A stretch of 62,500 nt of DNA from Symbiodinium natans (taxonomy: Eukaryota > Sar > Dinophyceae > Suessiales > Symbiodiniaceae), in NCBI GenBank assembly GCA_905221605.1, contig CAJNDS010002123.1, forward strand, positions 407,501 to 470,000. Direction: 5' to 3'. Both the position numbers and the translations under genes were made by a program. The notes under the pieces are model-generated. The model saw nothing but the letters and a program-made list of their open reading frames with translations. It was not told where the DNA came from and ran no database searches. Positions 24,055 through 35,607 of this stretch are shown in pieces. Numbering within the stretch: position 1 is the stretch's first letter; every line of letters starts with the position of its first letter.

Positions 24055-24180
24055 CCCCTCACTGAGTCCCAAAACCACGACGTCCCGAAAAGCCAGCCAG
24101 TGGGAGCCATGGTGCGATGCTAAGGAGATGCCGAGGGTTTGTGCCGCCACCCCGCAGTGCACCTGCATGCGCTCGGCGTT
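24055..24180 (-). CDS. Exon island, unknown
   Basis: Reads NAERMQVHCGVAAQTLGISL then ASHHGSHWLAFRDVVVLGLS. A second minus frame is also open, but this one has better composition. Downstream-most clear exon of the 24-36 kb minus series. Confidence 0.5.
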
Positions 24181-24407
24181 TTAGGGGTTCAGGGTTTAGG
24201 GTTTAGGGTTCAGGGTTTAGGGTTTAGGGTTTAGGTTAGGATTTATAGCGTTTTGGGCTAAGCGTCCAAGTGCAACAAGTATGCGTAAGCCTCTTCTTGG
24301 CAAGTAGATGTACGTATATAACTTGCATAGTAGCACCTACATGCATGTATAATAAGATTAACACAGGACACAGGTGAGCCCATTGTCGCTAACAACACCC
24401 TAAGGGT

Positions 24408-24503
24408 CCATGTACCTAAATCGGGAATACTTGGGCCTCAAAGTACTTCCCAAGTAGGGACTTTAGGGCCCAACTATATAATCAGGTACATGGGCCCTCA
24501 GGG
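24408..24503. mobile_element. Inverted-repeat element, family H
   Basis: CCCTAAGGGTCCATGTACCT ... AGGTACATGGGCCCTCAGGG, about 96 bp. Confidence 0.7.
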
Positions 24504-24885
24504 ATACTCATGACCTTAAATTAAAACACACACTATTTGCGGGCCCATTTCTGTATAGATCCTAGCCCGAGGCTTTGCCCGCCATGCCGCCAAGGGTTTT
24601 CGGAATTTCGTTGAGGCTCAGCTGCAGTTTAACACCTACAGGGGGGGGGGGGGTATTCCAATACAAACAATGCTTAAGGTTAGGTTTTGGGGTTTAGGGT
24701 TTAGGGTTTTGGGGGAATCAGAACCCAAATTCTCGGACCTTAAAACTCTGCTTACAACTAGGGGTCCCCTCCTTGCAGAGTTGAGGCTTTGACTGCACTC
24801 CGAACCCAGAACCTCCTAAACCACAGAATGAACAGGGTTTAGGGTTTAGGGCTTAGGGCTTAGGGCTTCGGGCTTCGGGCTTAGG

Positions 24886-25015
24886 GATAATTACTTGAAC
24901 GCTGAACCCGCCCCTTAGTGGGGTTGGTCATCTCTCTCGCAGACAAGGGCACGGCTGTGCGGATTGCTTGGTACCCGATGTCCTCACAGAAGCCTGTGTC
25001 CACCTCAAGATTCTG
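24886..25015 (-). CDS. Exon island, unknown
   Basis: After a CTCACCAG acceptor reads NLEVDTGFCEDIGYQAIRTA then VPLSAREMTNPTKGRVQ. A plus frame with canonical-looking splice sites (DKGTAVRIAWYPMSSQ) overlaps, but it is shorter and off-strand relative to neighbours. Confidence 0.5.
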
Positions 25016-25683
25016 GTGAGGTTAGGGGTTTAAGGGGTTTTAGGGTACAGGGGTTTAGGGTTTAGGCTTTTAGGGGTTTAGGACTACAGGATCATGATGG
25101 CGCTATGGGGTAATGGGGATACAGAGCTGTGGGAGGGGGTAGGGTGGGGCTATAGTAGGTTCTGCAGGAGGTTGCGGGGGCTTACAGGGGTTTCGGGTCG
25201 TGGAGATATTGGGCAGTTGTAGGGTGGACGCTCTCAAACTCGCACGGGAGTGCCTAAACCCAAAACCCAAAACCCAAAACCCTAAACACTAAGATACATG
25301 GTCTCCGCCCGCGTGCTAGTACTCACAACCCAACTAACAGCCCTTTTACACTTACCCTCAACTCTGACCCTAAACCCTAGACTTAACCCTAAACCCTAAA
25401 TCCTGACCCTAGAACCCCGACACCCCACAACACGCCAACCTTGAAACCCCCAGAGCAGCTTAAACCCCCAAAACCCCTAAAACTTCGCTGCGGGCTTCTT
25501 GGTCGCCCAGTAAGCATCTTGTCAAAAAGTTCAGGGTGTAGGGTTGGGGGTTTAGGGTAAGTAGCCCCGTAACCATACCAAAAACAGGGTAATTAGTCTG
25601 TTTGGGGGTTGGTTACTTCAAATAAGGGAAGATAGAACCCACAAATTGGGCCAAAAATTGTATACCACCGGGCGACCAAGGCT

Positions 25684-25760
25684 AAGGCTTTTAGGCTTTA
25701 GGCTTTAGGCTTTAGGCTTTAGGCTTTAGGCTTTAGGCTTTAAGCTTTAGGCTTTAGGGT
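25684..25760. repeat. TTTAGGC tract merging into TTTAGGG
   Basis: About ten TTTAGGC units, then TTTAGGG/TTCAGGG. Single-base homogenised variant. Confidence 0.85.
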
Positions 25761-25856
25761 TTAGGGTTTAGGGTTCAGGGTTTAGGGTTTAGGGTTTAGG
25801 GCGTAGGGTTTAGGGTTTAGGGCTTAGGGTTCAGGTTTGATCGGCCCCTTAGCACC

Positions 25857-25945
25857 AAGCCCACACCCCGAACATCCAAACTACGCTGGTTGTTGGGAAA
25901 GACGGAAGATGCAACAGCTCATCCTCGAGCTCCAGACCCATCTAC
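25857..25945 (-). CDS. Exon island, unknown
   Basis: Reads LELEDELLHLPSFPTTSVVW then MFGVWAWC before TAA. An acidic start is followed by a hydrophobic Trp-rich end. Either a terminal exon or one with a donor before the stop. Confidence 0.4.
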
Positions 25946-26040
25946 CCCAAACCCCTAACCCCTAAACCCTAACCCCTAAACCCTGAACCCTAACCCCAAA
26001 CCCCAAACCCGAAGAAGCGCAACGGATCCACCTCATCAAA

Positions 26041-26106
26041 AGGGATTATGCTACCCCCTATTGTAATCCCTATGAAGGACTGTTAGTATCATGGGGAACA
26101 TCCCAA
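26041..26106. mobile_element. Right half of a family G element
   Basis: CCCCCTATTGTAATCCC...AAGGACTGTTAGTATC...GGGGAACATCCCAA; left arm missing. Confidence 0.5.
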
Positions 26107-26347
26107 CCTATAAACCCTTTCTCAGCCCTGTGAGTCCTGTAAAACTGTGAACTTGAACGCTGAACCCCAAACTCTGAACACCCTAGACAATTCTACAAGA
26201 ACCCCCTGTATAGCTATACCCTAAACCCTAGAAAATTCTACAAGAACCCCCTGTATAGCTAAACATAAAAAAAGTCCTACAAGCCCTAAACCCTAAACAA
26301 CAAACCCCCGAAACCCCTAAACCTTAAAATCGCTAAAGCCAGTCCGC

Positions 26348-26396
26348 CTGCGTGAAAGGAGCGAGAGGTCCGCAGATGCGGGACTGCGTCCCAGAC
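26348..26396 (-). CDS. Micro-exon (49 nt)
   Basis: Bounded by TTCAG/GTC and GCAG/GCGG (GC donor); reads VWDAVPHLRTSRSFHA. Lies downstream of the frame-linked exons at 26543-26908 on the same strand. Confidence 0.45.
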
Positions 26397-26542
26397 CTGA
26401 ATCACGTGGGTTTAGGGTTTAGGGTTTAGGGGTTTTTGCTTTGATATTTGGCGGTCTGGTGTTCTGTATGGGGTTTTGAGTTCAGGTTTTAGGGGTTTGG
26501 GTGTGGGTTTATAGAGTTGAGGGTGCATATAGGGTTCATATC

Positions 26543-26908
26543 TTGTGGTTGGACATTCTCTCAAAGCGGTCGAACTCCATCTTCGGCGTTCCAGTCAGCA
26601 GCTCCGTCAACGCGCTGCCATTCAGACGGGGCATGGCCATTGAAAGGTCGACGACTGCGAGCGATATCCCCCCCTAAAAAGAAAGCCACAGGAGCCTTAT
26701 GCTGCGGGTTGCAAGTCAATCCCTGAGGGTCCATGTACCTAAATAAAGTACTTCCTATATAAGGACTGTAGGGCCCAAGTATCCAATAATCAGGTACATG
26801 GACCCTTAGGGAATAAGTACCATGACGGAGGTGATGCGTCTCCTCCGTCCTTACAGACCGCACCATGAAACGAAATAGAGGATGACGCGGCTGCATGTTC
26901 AGGAGGCC
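26543..26908 (-). CDS. Two exons joined across a canonical GT-AG intron
   Basis: Exon 26908-26855 reads GLLNMQPRHPLFRFMVRS and ends at GTAAGG. Exon 26673 to about 26543 starts after TTTTTAG and reads GGISLAVVDLSMAMPRLNGS, then ALTELLTGTPKMEFDRFERM. The 181-nt intron contains an inverted-repeat element (26721-26811), and the join is phase 0. No domain recognised. One of the better supported stretches of the 24-36 kb series. Confidence 0.55.
26721..26811. mobile_element. Inverted-repeat element, family H, inside an intron
   Basis: CCCTGAGGGTCCATGTACCT ... CAGGTACATGGACCCTTAGG. Lies within the GT-AG intron 26674-26854. Confidence 0.7.
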
Positions 26909-27026
26909 CTTTAGGCCTTAACACCATGCCAAGTGAACCCTGAACCCTAAACCCTAAACCCTAAACCCTATACCCAAAAGTGAAACCCGAAACCCTAAGC
27001 CCTAAACCCCTCTTGCACCCTCGTAC

Positions 27027-27110
27027 CTGAGGGCTTTTCAAACTGTAAGGCCGCGGCAAGCTGGCATCGGACACTGCCGAGACGCTGCTCAGCGTGCCCT
27101 GGGCAAACAT
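27027..27110 (-). CDS. Exon, 28 codons, canonical splice sites
   Basis: After CCGCTAG reads MFAQGTLSSVSAVSDASLPR then PYSLKSPQ and ends CAG/GTACGAG. Probably spliced to the exon at 26908 (phase 0 to phase 0). It could contain the start codon. Confidence 0.5.
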
Positions 27111-27908
27111 CTAGCGGTTGTGCGCTGCTTTCGGTTTGGGGTTTAGTGCTTGGGGTTTGGGGTTTAGGGTTTGGGGTTTGGGGTTCAAGGTTTAGGGTTT
27201 AGGCCTTAGGTTTTGGGGCTCTACAGGGCTCAAGGCATAGGGTCGTGCCGCTTGGGCTTTATTGTTCAGGCTTTAAGAGCCGCCTTGCTATACACATTCT
27301 AGATCACCATAGCCACCTAAGCTACAGTGCACATGTCCCAGCATAGCCTAAACATCTACTTACAGCTAGAGACTGCATGCTAAACAGGGATTTTGGGGGT
27401 TCGGAGTGCGGTATTTTGGGCTTTGGGATCAGGTGGTTCATTGGCGTTCGTGGCAAGTGCGGCTCGAAACGATGTCATGTGTGTCATGCAGAAACATATG
27501 TCTGTACATATACATGCCCGTGCCTACATGAATACCTTATCGACAGAATTAGCCACAGAAGTATGTACATGAACAAATACAAACATAAGCAAATCAATCA
27601 ATATATGTATATAGATATATATATATATATATCCATATATCTATATATATATATATACACGTATATACACATTTATATATATGTATATACGTATAACAGC
27701 TGTCTTGGATGGGGAGGGTCGTCGAACAGACGGGTGTTGCTGTTCAAGGAAGGTGGGTGGACGTTGACAGGACAAGGCATTGACAGCGCTTGCACAGGGC
27801 TGCACAGGGATTGCACAAGGTCCCAGGAAGGCTTGCGCCTAAACCCTAAACCCTAAACCCTAAACCCTAAACCCTAAACCCTAAACCCTAAACCCTAAAC
27901 CCTAAAAC

Positions 27909-28005
27909 CATGGAGCGGAGGAGACAGTTGTGAACTGGTGTTATCTTAGCAAGCTCATGCGATGGAAGAGCCACCATGCTCTTGGAGTTCGAAGCTTGCT
28001 GAATA
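27909..28005 (-). CDS. Exon island, unknown
   Basis: Reads EDIQQASNSKSMVALPSHEL then AKITPVHNCLLRSM, stopping at a CCCTAAA tract (27840-27905). Confidence 0.45.
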
Positions 28006-28242
28006 TCTTCGGGCAGCTACATGGTCCCTTAGTACAGGGCCCTTAGACAGGGACGACCTGTATACCCTTTAATATACCCAGAAACACACAAGCACCCACG
28101 CATCAGAACCGTTTTAAGGGAGGTAAGGCACCAGATGAAGGGTCCGTGTAGCTACCCTAAGAGGATCCAAGACCCTAAGCCCCTACGAGGAGTCAATTGC
28201 TTGGGACTTTGCATGAAGCCTGTCCCGTAACTTCCCTTGGAT

Positions 28243-28300
28243 TCAGCTAGCAGGTTGGGGCGAAATGTCCACCAGGTGCTCTAACACCGAGCTGCTACCC
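28243..28300 (-). CDS. Small exon island, unknown
   Basis: After GATGCAG reads GSSSVLEHLVDISPQPAS followed by TGA. Possibly terminal, or it has an undetected donor just before the stop. Confidence 0.35.
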
Positions 28301-28416
28301 CTGCATCATCCTCGGGATCTTCAACCCTGAAGCCTATTTCAACCCTAAACTCTAAACCCTCAACCCTAAACTGTAAACCCTAAACTCTGAAACCTACACC
28401 GAACCCTCTAACCCCA

Positions 28417-28528
28417 AACTGTCCAGGTGCGGGCGCGGGACAGCGTAGGAGGACGAGTCACGCGCGTCACCGAAACGAATCTTCAGGGACTTGTCTGAAC
28501 CTTGCAGCTCCCAAAGTGTTGTAAGTGC
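28417..28528 (-). CDS. Exon island, unknown
   Basis: Reads LTTLWELQGSDKSLKIRFGD then ARDSSSYAVPRPHLDSL, with clear coding composition. Boundaries approximate. Confidence 0.5.
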
Positions 28529-28639
28529 ACAGGGTTCAGGGTTCAGCGTTTAGGGTTTAGGGTTTAGGGGTAGAGGGTTTAGGGTCACGGTCTGAAGCCA
28601 AGCTCTCTTCATGCCTTTGATGCCACCTTAACCGTGCAC

Positions 28640-28713
28640 CCTAAATCCTCTCCAATGTCGGAGCGCCTCACGCGTGGCCACATGGCTCAGGTCTTTGCAC
28701 GACCAGTCACTGC
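28640..28713 (-). CDS. Exon island, unknown
   Basis: Reads CCSDWSCKDLSHVATREALR then HWRG, abutting a CCCTAAA/CCCGAAA tract upstream. Three Cys. Confidence 0.45.
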
Positions 28714-28837
28714 AGCACCCTAAACCCTAAACCCTAAACCCTAAACCCGAAACCCGAAACCCTAAACCCTAAACCCTAAACCCGAAACCCTAAACCCTAA
28801 ACGCGTCCCAGGGATGACTCGGATGAGGGTTGGACTT

Positions 28838-28962
28838 GGTAGCCCAGCAACCAGATTATAATAAGGGCGCCCTTTTTGGGGTTGGTTATGTGAAAAGGGA
28901 ACCCAGAACCCCAAAAAAGGGTAAAGGGTACCACTGGGCTACCAAGGGGATGAGGGCTTAGG
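28838..28962. mobile_element. Family E element
   Basis: TTGGTAGCCCAGCAACC ... GGTACCACTGGGCTACCAA inverted ends, with GGGGTTGGTTATGTGAAAAG inside as in the transporter intron copy. Other copies, more decayed: 12355-12472, 17765-17880, 25562-25682, 39627-39692. Confidence 0.65.
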
Positions 28963-29116
28963 CGGGTGTAGGGATGAGAGGCCTACAAGGACATGAAGGT
29001 GCCCCGAAGATTCCCAAGAGGCAGGGGCGGGGACTTTGGTGGTCCGTACCCGTTTAGGGTTTAGGATTTAGGGTCAAGGGTTTAGGAAAGCTCAGGCCTC
29101 ACGAGTCTCAACTGCT

Positions 29117-29242
29117 TGGGGCGAGAAAGGCTGCCCTTTTCTGTTGAAAGGTGTTTATAAGGGAACCCAAGCCCCCGCCCCACAGCCCCCCGCCCCCCTC
29201 AAAAAAAAAAAAAAGGGAATAAGGGTACTACTGGGCATCCTG
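29117..29242. mobile_element. Introner family C copy with C-run/A-run core
   Basis: GGCTGCCCTTTT...GTTTATAAGGGAACCC, then CCCCCGCCCCCC and a run of A, then GGGAATAAGGGTACTACTGGGC. Same layout as 7836 and 43113. Confidence 0.6.
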
Positions 29243-30043
29243 AGGAATAGGGTTTGGGTGTTTTGGGGAATTGGCAGGGAATAGGGCGTTCGGGTGTCTG
29301 GTTTGGTGGCAGTGTTTGAATGATCGGAAGGTCGGAATGATGGGAAGTATATCAGCGTGTCAATCCCACATGTTCTGAAACAGTGCTTCGAAATATGCTG
29401 AAGCCGAAATCCAATCTCGCCAAGTGGCTGTCATACACGCAGGCCTTGCGCGACGCATGCTGCGAAAACTACACCTATGTAGATTTTGTGTCTCTGAAGT
29501 CTTAAAACTTGGGTTTTGTGCTCTAAGTCCTGTGCTTTCTAGCCTGGCCTGATGCCTCCCACGCCAAGCCATACACCCAAAAATCAAGCAAGACCTAACC
29601 CTAAACCCTAAACCCTTAACCCTTAACCCGAAACCCTGCCAGGAAAACCCCAGAAAAGGCGACCGGTTACAAGCCACCGGGTCGAAGAGACACACAGAGC
29701 TTAAGGCTAAGGGGTGCGAGGGGGGAGGGGGGGGGGGTTAGGGACTTGGGGATGTAGGTTAGGGTTTCTCTTGGGGTTTAGGTTCTTTGAAGGGGGTTTT
29801 AGGGGACAGCATGTAGGGGGCTGGGGGCCGGGGGTTCGTTGAATTTGGAAAAAGCTCTCTGAGCTTTTCTGATGCGAAAGCTTCTGGGCCTACCGCCCCC
29901 CCCACCCTCCGGCCCCCCCAGCAGACTAAGATGAAGCCAAAAACTGCGGTCATACCCTTTGCTACTAGAACCCCTAATAAGGTAATATGAGTCGTAAACT
30001 CGTTTATGGTTCATTTCGTCCCCCAAGGAACCCTAAACCCTAA

Positions 30044-30168
30044 ACCCTAGTTAACCACTAAACTCTAAACCCCAAACCCTAAACCCTCTCTAAACCCTAA
30101 ACCCTAAACCCTAAACCCTAAACCCTAAACCCTAAACCCTAAACCCTAAACCCTAAACCCTAAACCCT
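30044..30168. repeat. CCCTAAA tract
   Basis: More than 12 units, ending at exon island 30167-30260. Confidence 0.9.
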
Positions 30169-30260
30169 GCTTCGAGTTCGAGGCAAGCGGCGTGGAGACC
30201 CCCAGTGGTGGCGTCGTAGGCGGCAGAGGTCACATCCAGGCCCAGGATGTCCTGTGCCAT
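30167..30260 (-). CDS. Exon island beginning with ATG
   Basis: After CCCCTAG reads MAQDILGLDVTSAAYDATTG then GLHAACLELEAG, ending at a CCCTAAA tract. A similar short peptide (YEATTGTCTSAA) occurs at 32385-32424 on the same strand, suggesting a repeated motif. Confidence 0.5.
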
Positions 30261-30828
30261 CTAGGGGGTTTCGATAATAGGGACTGCCTTGCTGGGGTTT
30301 AGGGTTTAGGGTTTAGGGTTTAGGGTTTAGGGTTGACGGTTGAAGGTTGAGGGTTGAGGGTTTAGGGTTTAGAGTTAGCCATCTGCTTGGTATTCAAAGG
30401 TTTAGGGCTTGAAGTCTTTAGGGCTTAGGATTTTAAGGTTTTGGGTTTAGGGATACCTAGACCCCCACCCAAATACCCGTCAAGACGACCTATTGCCCAA
30501 ACTGCCACGATGAAAGGTACACGTAGGCCCCCATTAAAGGTTCCAAGCTCTACGCCCGCGCGCAGCCTAAACGCTACGCCCGCGAAAGAATAACAACCCC
30601 TTAAACCCCAAAAACTGAAAACTTTACTCCCCAAACCCTGCATCCCTAAACCCTATAAACCCAACCCTATAAACCCCAAACCTTGAAAAGCCTTAGCCTA
30701 AACTTTAAATTCCAACACTTTGAAAACCCTACAGCCTGGAAACTAAGCCCTGCACTGAAGTGAAACCCAGCTGAAGCTTGGGTCATGCGGGCTGCGGCGC
30801 CCAGGGATTCGGGTTTAGGGTTTAATAC

Positions 30829-30915
30829 CTGCAGGTTCCCCGAAGACGGACCCGAAAAGGTACCTCCTTGGAGTTTTTGCTTGGGGAGGCGCGCGAAGGG
30901 AATAAAGGAGAACCT
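30829..30915 (-). CDS. Exon with canonical splice sites
   Basis: Acceptor GCCTGAAG, donor CTGCAG/GTATTA; reads RFSFIPFARLPKQKLQGGTF then SGPSSGNLQ. No domain recognised. Confidence 0.5.
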
Positions 30916-31141
30916 CTTCAGGCTCAGGCAAACCCTAAACCCTTCGTCTTCCTATGCCTCGGCAAGTACTTCCCAAGATCCCCAAGTCCCTAGGATCCAT
31001 AAGTCCCTAAGCCCCTAACATCAGGTCTCAGGGTTTAGGGTAGAGGGTTTAGGGTATAGGGTTTAGGGTTTGGGGTTTAGGGCATAGGGTTTAGGGTTTG
31101 GGGTATAGGGTTTAGGGTATATGGTTTAGGGCATAGGGTTC

Positions 31142-31247
31142 CGGAAGCCCCCAAAACGCCAGAACAGGTTTGGCGGTCCGCTGCGCGTTGGCAGAGGTCA
31201 AGATCCCAAATCTCCCACTTGCTGACCTCCGCCGCAGCCACCCCAAA
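31142..31247 (-). CDS. Exon island, unknown
   Basis: Reads VAAAEVSKWEIWDLDLCQRA then ADRQTCSGV. GC-ending codons and only one good frame. Confidence 0.5.
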
Positions 31248-32384
31248 TCCTAAACCCTCTCTTCAGAAGTCTGCAGGATACCTAATTACCCTAAACCCTA
31301 AAACCCTTAAACCCTAAAACCCTAAAACCCTATAAACCCTATAAACCCTAAAACCCTTAAACCCTAAAACCCTAAACCCTAAAACCTCGGATAAGAGTCC
31401 TACAAGGTGATTGCGCACAACGAACCGAAAAACAAAAAAAAAAAAACATGCAGTCTCGGGGCTTAAGGTCGATGGAAGCACTCTGGGTGGTGGGTGGAGG
31501 TGCATGGAAGCCCCATAACCCTAACCCTAACCCTAAACCCTAAACCCTAAACCCTAAACCCTAAACCCTAAACGCTAAACCCTAAGCCCTAAGCCCTAAG
31601 CCCTAAGCCCTAAACCGTTAACGGATCTTCCATTGGAATGTCCCCGAGCTGAGATATCGGTAAAGGAACCATCTCACTTCCTGTACACGCTTAAAGGCCC
31701 AGCAAACCACTCGCAAAAATTAACGAAACAGAGTACCAGAGCCCTTTTTTGGGTTTAGGGGTGTTTAGGGCTTAGGACTGTTGAACTCGAAGCACTATCT
31801 TGGGTAGCTTTGGTTAAAAATATTCTACAAGGGGCGATGAGGATGACGAGGGAAGTGTTGGAAAGCACATGGGCTCCTGTCTGTTTTACCGTCGAAGTGT
31901 GACTTCAAGGGCTGTGAGGCTTGTGGCCTTGGGGCTTCATAGGATCTTAAGGGCTTTTGGGCTTCAGAGGCTCATTTTGCCTTGCAGGACTTCTCGGCTT
32001 TGCAGGATGTCTAGAAGTTGGCGCCTATAGGAATTACATAGATCGGGGTGCATGGTCACACCCTACCTTCAAGAAACAAAAAAACACATGTTTTTGGCGT
32101 GTTTAGGGCGTCCGGGTCAAGGGTCTAGGTTTTAGGGGCAGGTTTAGGGGTAGCCCGAAACCCGAAACCCTAAACCCTGAACCCCCTAGCACCTAAACCC
32201 CCAAATTCTGTGACTGTAGCAAAAGACTTGGGGTGGAAAGAGAGGTCCATTTTATCTGCCTTATACCCCCCCCCCCTCCTTGTACCCCCCTTATACCCTT
32301 ATAACCCCCTTATACTCACTTGATTCCCCTTTTAGAACTAATCCCCTTGCTGTCCTTGCAGTATGGCTCAACGTTGGCAACTCT

Positions 32385-32424
32385 TGAAGCTAAGCTGCGC
32401 TGGTGCAGGTGCCGGTGGTGGCCT
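32385..32424 (-). CDS. Micro-exon, probable C-terminus
   Basis: After a CCTTGCAG acceptor reads YEATTGTCTSAA and TAG. Resembles part of the 30167-30260 exon. Confidence 0.3.
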
Positions 32425-33261
32425 CGTACCTGCAAGGACTCGGTAGGGTTTAGGGTTTAGGGTTTAGGGTTTAGGGTTGAGGGTTTAGGGTTTAGGGTTT
32501 AGGGTTTAGGGTTTAGGGTTTAGGGTTGAGGGTTGAGGGTTGAGGGTTGCTTTGGGCGACGATCACAGGGGCTTCCAGCGCTCTAGGCTTCGGCGTTTTT
32601 TTGGGTGTGTCAGTCGAGGATTTAGGGTTTAGGGTTGATAGAAGTTTGGAGGGTGCATGGCCTTGTATGGCATGGTGCTTACGCGGCGTGATTCTCAGTT
32701 CTTGAGCTTAGCGCAACATACCCTTCACCCTAAACCAGAAGTCCTCTAAGCCCTCCGACCTAAACCCGGACTCTGTTGCCTTGAAGGATGGTAATAACCC
32801 GCCGTAATAACCCGCCGCCGCGGACATCAACAGCTACGATCCCCAAGTCGCCATGTATCTAAACCCTAAACCCTAAACCCTGTCAAGCCCTCGAAGTAGA
32901 CATTCATATTCACTTTCTTTTTGATAATTAAACTAAGCAAGCAAAGGGTTTGTTTATTTATTTCTGAATAACTAGATTATTAAATGTAAATGAATGTTAC
33001 TTTTCTTATAAATCTTTTTTTAAAGTTTAACCACGCGTGCCACAGACCGGCAGACCCTAAGCCTTCTAGACCCAAAACCCTAAGCCCCAAGACTCAAAAC
33101 CCTACAGACCCTACGGCTTAGGGTTTAGGGTTTAGGCTTCAGGGTCCCAAAACCCCAAACCCAAAACCCCAAACCCCAAACCCTAAACCCTAAACCCTAA
33201 ACCCCAAACCCTAAACCCTAAGCCCTAAACCCCAAACCCTAAACCCTAAACCCTGAACCCC

Positions 33262-33349
33262 AAATCATGGCCCAGGGACAAGGACGCTGTGCCCTGCACG
33301 GGCCACGGCGTCGAGCCTACGTGGACATTCCAACCTTGGATGCCCAGTT
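33262..33349 (-). CDS. Exon island, unknown
   Basis: After CTCCTAG reads LGIQGWNVHVGSTPWPVQGT then ASLSLGHDLG, running into a CCCCAAA/CCCTAAA-type tract. A plus frame starting ATGGCCCAGG is also open. Confidence 0.4.
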
Positions 33350-33871
33350 CTAGGAGCTTCCTTGAAGGGTTTAGGGTTTAGGGTTTAGGGTTTAAAGGGC
33401 CCCTAGGCTTGGAGGCTCAAGCAGAAAACTGTAGAGGGTTTAGGGTTCAGGGTTTAGGGTGACCGTCAAGGTCGTTTGGAAGGGGGCGTCGGGCTGCGGG
33501 ATGGTTGCTTTGAGGTGTGAGATGGCGCGATTGTTCTAGAAACTCAGGACTTAACTACATGCAAATACCATTTGCTCGAGAGCCACCCAAAAAATAATAA
33601 TACTCTTCCTTATGACGGCAAGCTGGGGATTCTGCTTGTGCTTTCTTGTTTTGTTTGGGCGGGGGGGGGGGTTCTTGAGCAAATAGCAGCTAAGTCTTTG
33701 CATCGGGATCTTAGGATGTAGAGATATGTAGAGCTGGATCTCCCTAAAGCCTAAGCTCTAAACCCTAAGCCCTAAGCCCTAAACCCTAAACCCTAAGCCA
33801 TCCCTAAACTAAACCCTAGGCCCTAAACCCTAAACCCTAAACCCGAAAAACACAGAGCAGGCTAGGAATGC

Positions 33872-33955
33872 ATCACCTTCGCATCGGCTCACTGGAGGAG
33901 ATGCCCATAGCTCCAACGAGGTGCACATGCAAATCGAAACAGTTGAACACGACCG
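33872..33955 (-). CDS. Exon island, unknown
   Basis: Reads VVFNCFDLHVHLVGAMGISS then SEPMR and a canonical AAG/GTGATG donor. It sits directly next to the inverted-repeat element 33961-34069, which probably forms the upstream intron. Confidence 0.45.
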
Positions 33956-33960
33956 AACAC

Positions 33961-34069
33961 TTGGGATGTTCCCCTTTATACTAATAGTCCTTAATAGGGA
34001 ATACAATAGGGGGGGGGGTCTATAGGTACTATAGTCCGTATTCAGGACTCTTAGTATAAGGGGGAACAT
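33961..34069. mobile_element. Inverted-repeat element, family G
   Basis: Same ends (TTGGGATGTTCCCC / GGGGGAACAT), G-run core, ends at a CCCTGAA/CCCTAAA tract. The adjacent coding island 33872-33955 suggests it is an intron. Confidence 0.65.
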
Positions 34070-34085
34070 GACCCTGAACCCTAAA

Positions 34086-34160
34086 CCCTGAGGGTCCACG
34101 TACCCAAATAGGGAATACTTGGGCCTCAAAGTACTTCCTCTTTTTGGGGGACTTTGGGGC
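34086..34160. mobile_element. Truncated family H element
   Basis: CCCTGAGGGTCCACGTACCC and the internal GGGAATACTTGGGCCTCAAA match the 24408 copy; the second arm is missing. It starts directly in a CCCTAAACCC remnant next to the family G copy 33961. Confidence 0.5.
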
Positions 34161-34456
34161 ACTAAGTCTACAGCTAGAGAGTAGCACTTTGCTTGGACAA
34201 GCCTAAGTTCCAAGTAGGCTTAGGGTTTAGGGCTTCTAGATCTTAACCCGAAACCCTTACACTCTTAGAAACCCTTCAGCCTGCAAACCCACATCAATGG
34301 ACCTAGGGCTCCGAGGGCATTCGGGAATGATGGTGATCTATCCGATCACTTACAGGGTTCTCTCTGGGAGGGAGGGTGGGCCGCGGGGGATAGTACAGAG
34401 CCAAGTACCTGCTTTCCATAACTCCCACTAAGAACCCGAAACCCTAAACCCGGCGG

Positions 34457-34527
34457 TGTTCTTGGCCAAGTGGCCCTGCTCAGGAGCATAAAGGCGTACC
34501 TCCACTCAGAAGAAACTTGCGAGGCTT
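34457..34527 (-). CDS. Exon island, unknown
   Basis: Reads ASQVSSEWRYAFMLLSRATW then PRTP, next to a CCCCAAA-type tract. Short; boundaries approximate. Confidence 0.35.
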
Positions 34528-35033
34528 TAGGTAGGGGGGGGGGGGGGGGTAACCCAAAACCCCAAACCCGAAACCCAAAACCCCAAAGGCCTTCAAGGGT
34601 GCAGGGTTTTTTAAGGTTCCTGAGGACCCTTCGTGTCTCACATCCTCATCCGCAGGCTAAAATGCGACATTCCTTCTTGGGAAGAGGAAACAACGGAGCA
34701 AACCAACAACATAAGGAACTCATCATGATATGAGCCTTAGGGATAACCCCGACCAGCACGAAACTTATGTGGCATTGTCTCTGCGCCCAAGAAACCTCCA
34801 CGCAAGAGTCCTTCGAACCTTGAGGATGTGGTAGGTTCTGTACATCATGGTTCCTTTTGGGGTTCCTTCTTTAGAGTGTTGAGCTCAACCATGTCTAGCG
34901 TACCTCATCAGGAAGGGGGCGCCCTTACTAGACTAACTATACTTAGTTAAGGGACATATCACCTGCGTATGGTACTTCGGACTCATCTTCAAGCCTTTTA
35001 CATCATCTCGATCTAGATCTATGGGACGCCTGT

Positions 35034-35090
35034 GTCACCGTCCGCGCCATGCCAAGATCGAGCCGAACCCAGCGGAGGTGACCTGCATGG
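35034..35090 (-). CDS. Exon island, unknown
   Basis: Reads MQVTSAGFGSILAWRGR with a possible CATGCAG acceptor and an ACG/GTGACA donor. Confidence 0.4.
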
Positions 35091-35607
35091 CATTTCGGCT
35101 TAATAATAAGTGTACAGGGTTCAGGGGTTCGGCTTGTGCTTGCAAACCCTAAACCCTCAACTCTAAAAACCCTAAACCCTTAACATCGGCTCTTTCTTCA
35201 ATCTACCAAAGGCCCTCGGATCGAGGGTCGAGGTTGAGTTTCGGACGGGCCCCCCCTTGCTATACGTTAGCTGTACTGAAGGGGCTTTCTTTCCTAAGGT
35301 AAGAGCACTACAACCCAATTTCGGGCCCTTATAACTCTACTTAGAAACTAGAGTGGGTGGCCCCCCCCTCCTTGTACACAGTTTCTTGAAGGGCTATAGA
35401 GGTTCAAGTCGACGATACAAAGCCGAGATCCCTAGCCTAGACCCCCAAAACCCTGCCCTGAGAGTCCCAAAACCCTAAACCCCAAACCCCAAACCCTAAA
35501 TCCTAAACCCTGAACCCTAAATCCTAAATCCAAAACCCTAAATTTAGGGAACACTAAACCCTAAACCCTAAACCCTAAATCCTAAACCCTAAACCCTGAA
35601 CCTTAAA

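Noticed and set aside
27377-27856. 159-codon plus ORF with IYIYIYTYIHIY
   Set aside because: Mostly (TA)n translation; the ends lack splice or domain support.
29384-29560. Plus frame ASKYAEAEIQSRQVAVIHAG versus overlapping minus frames
   Set aside because: Both strands are open and neither has decisive splice sites; not listed as a gene.
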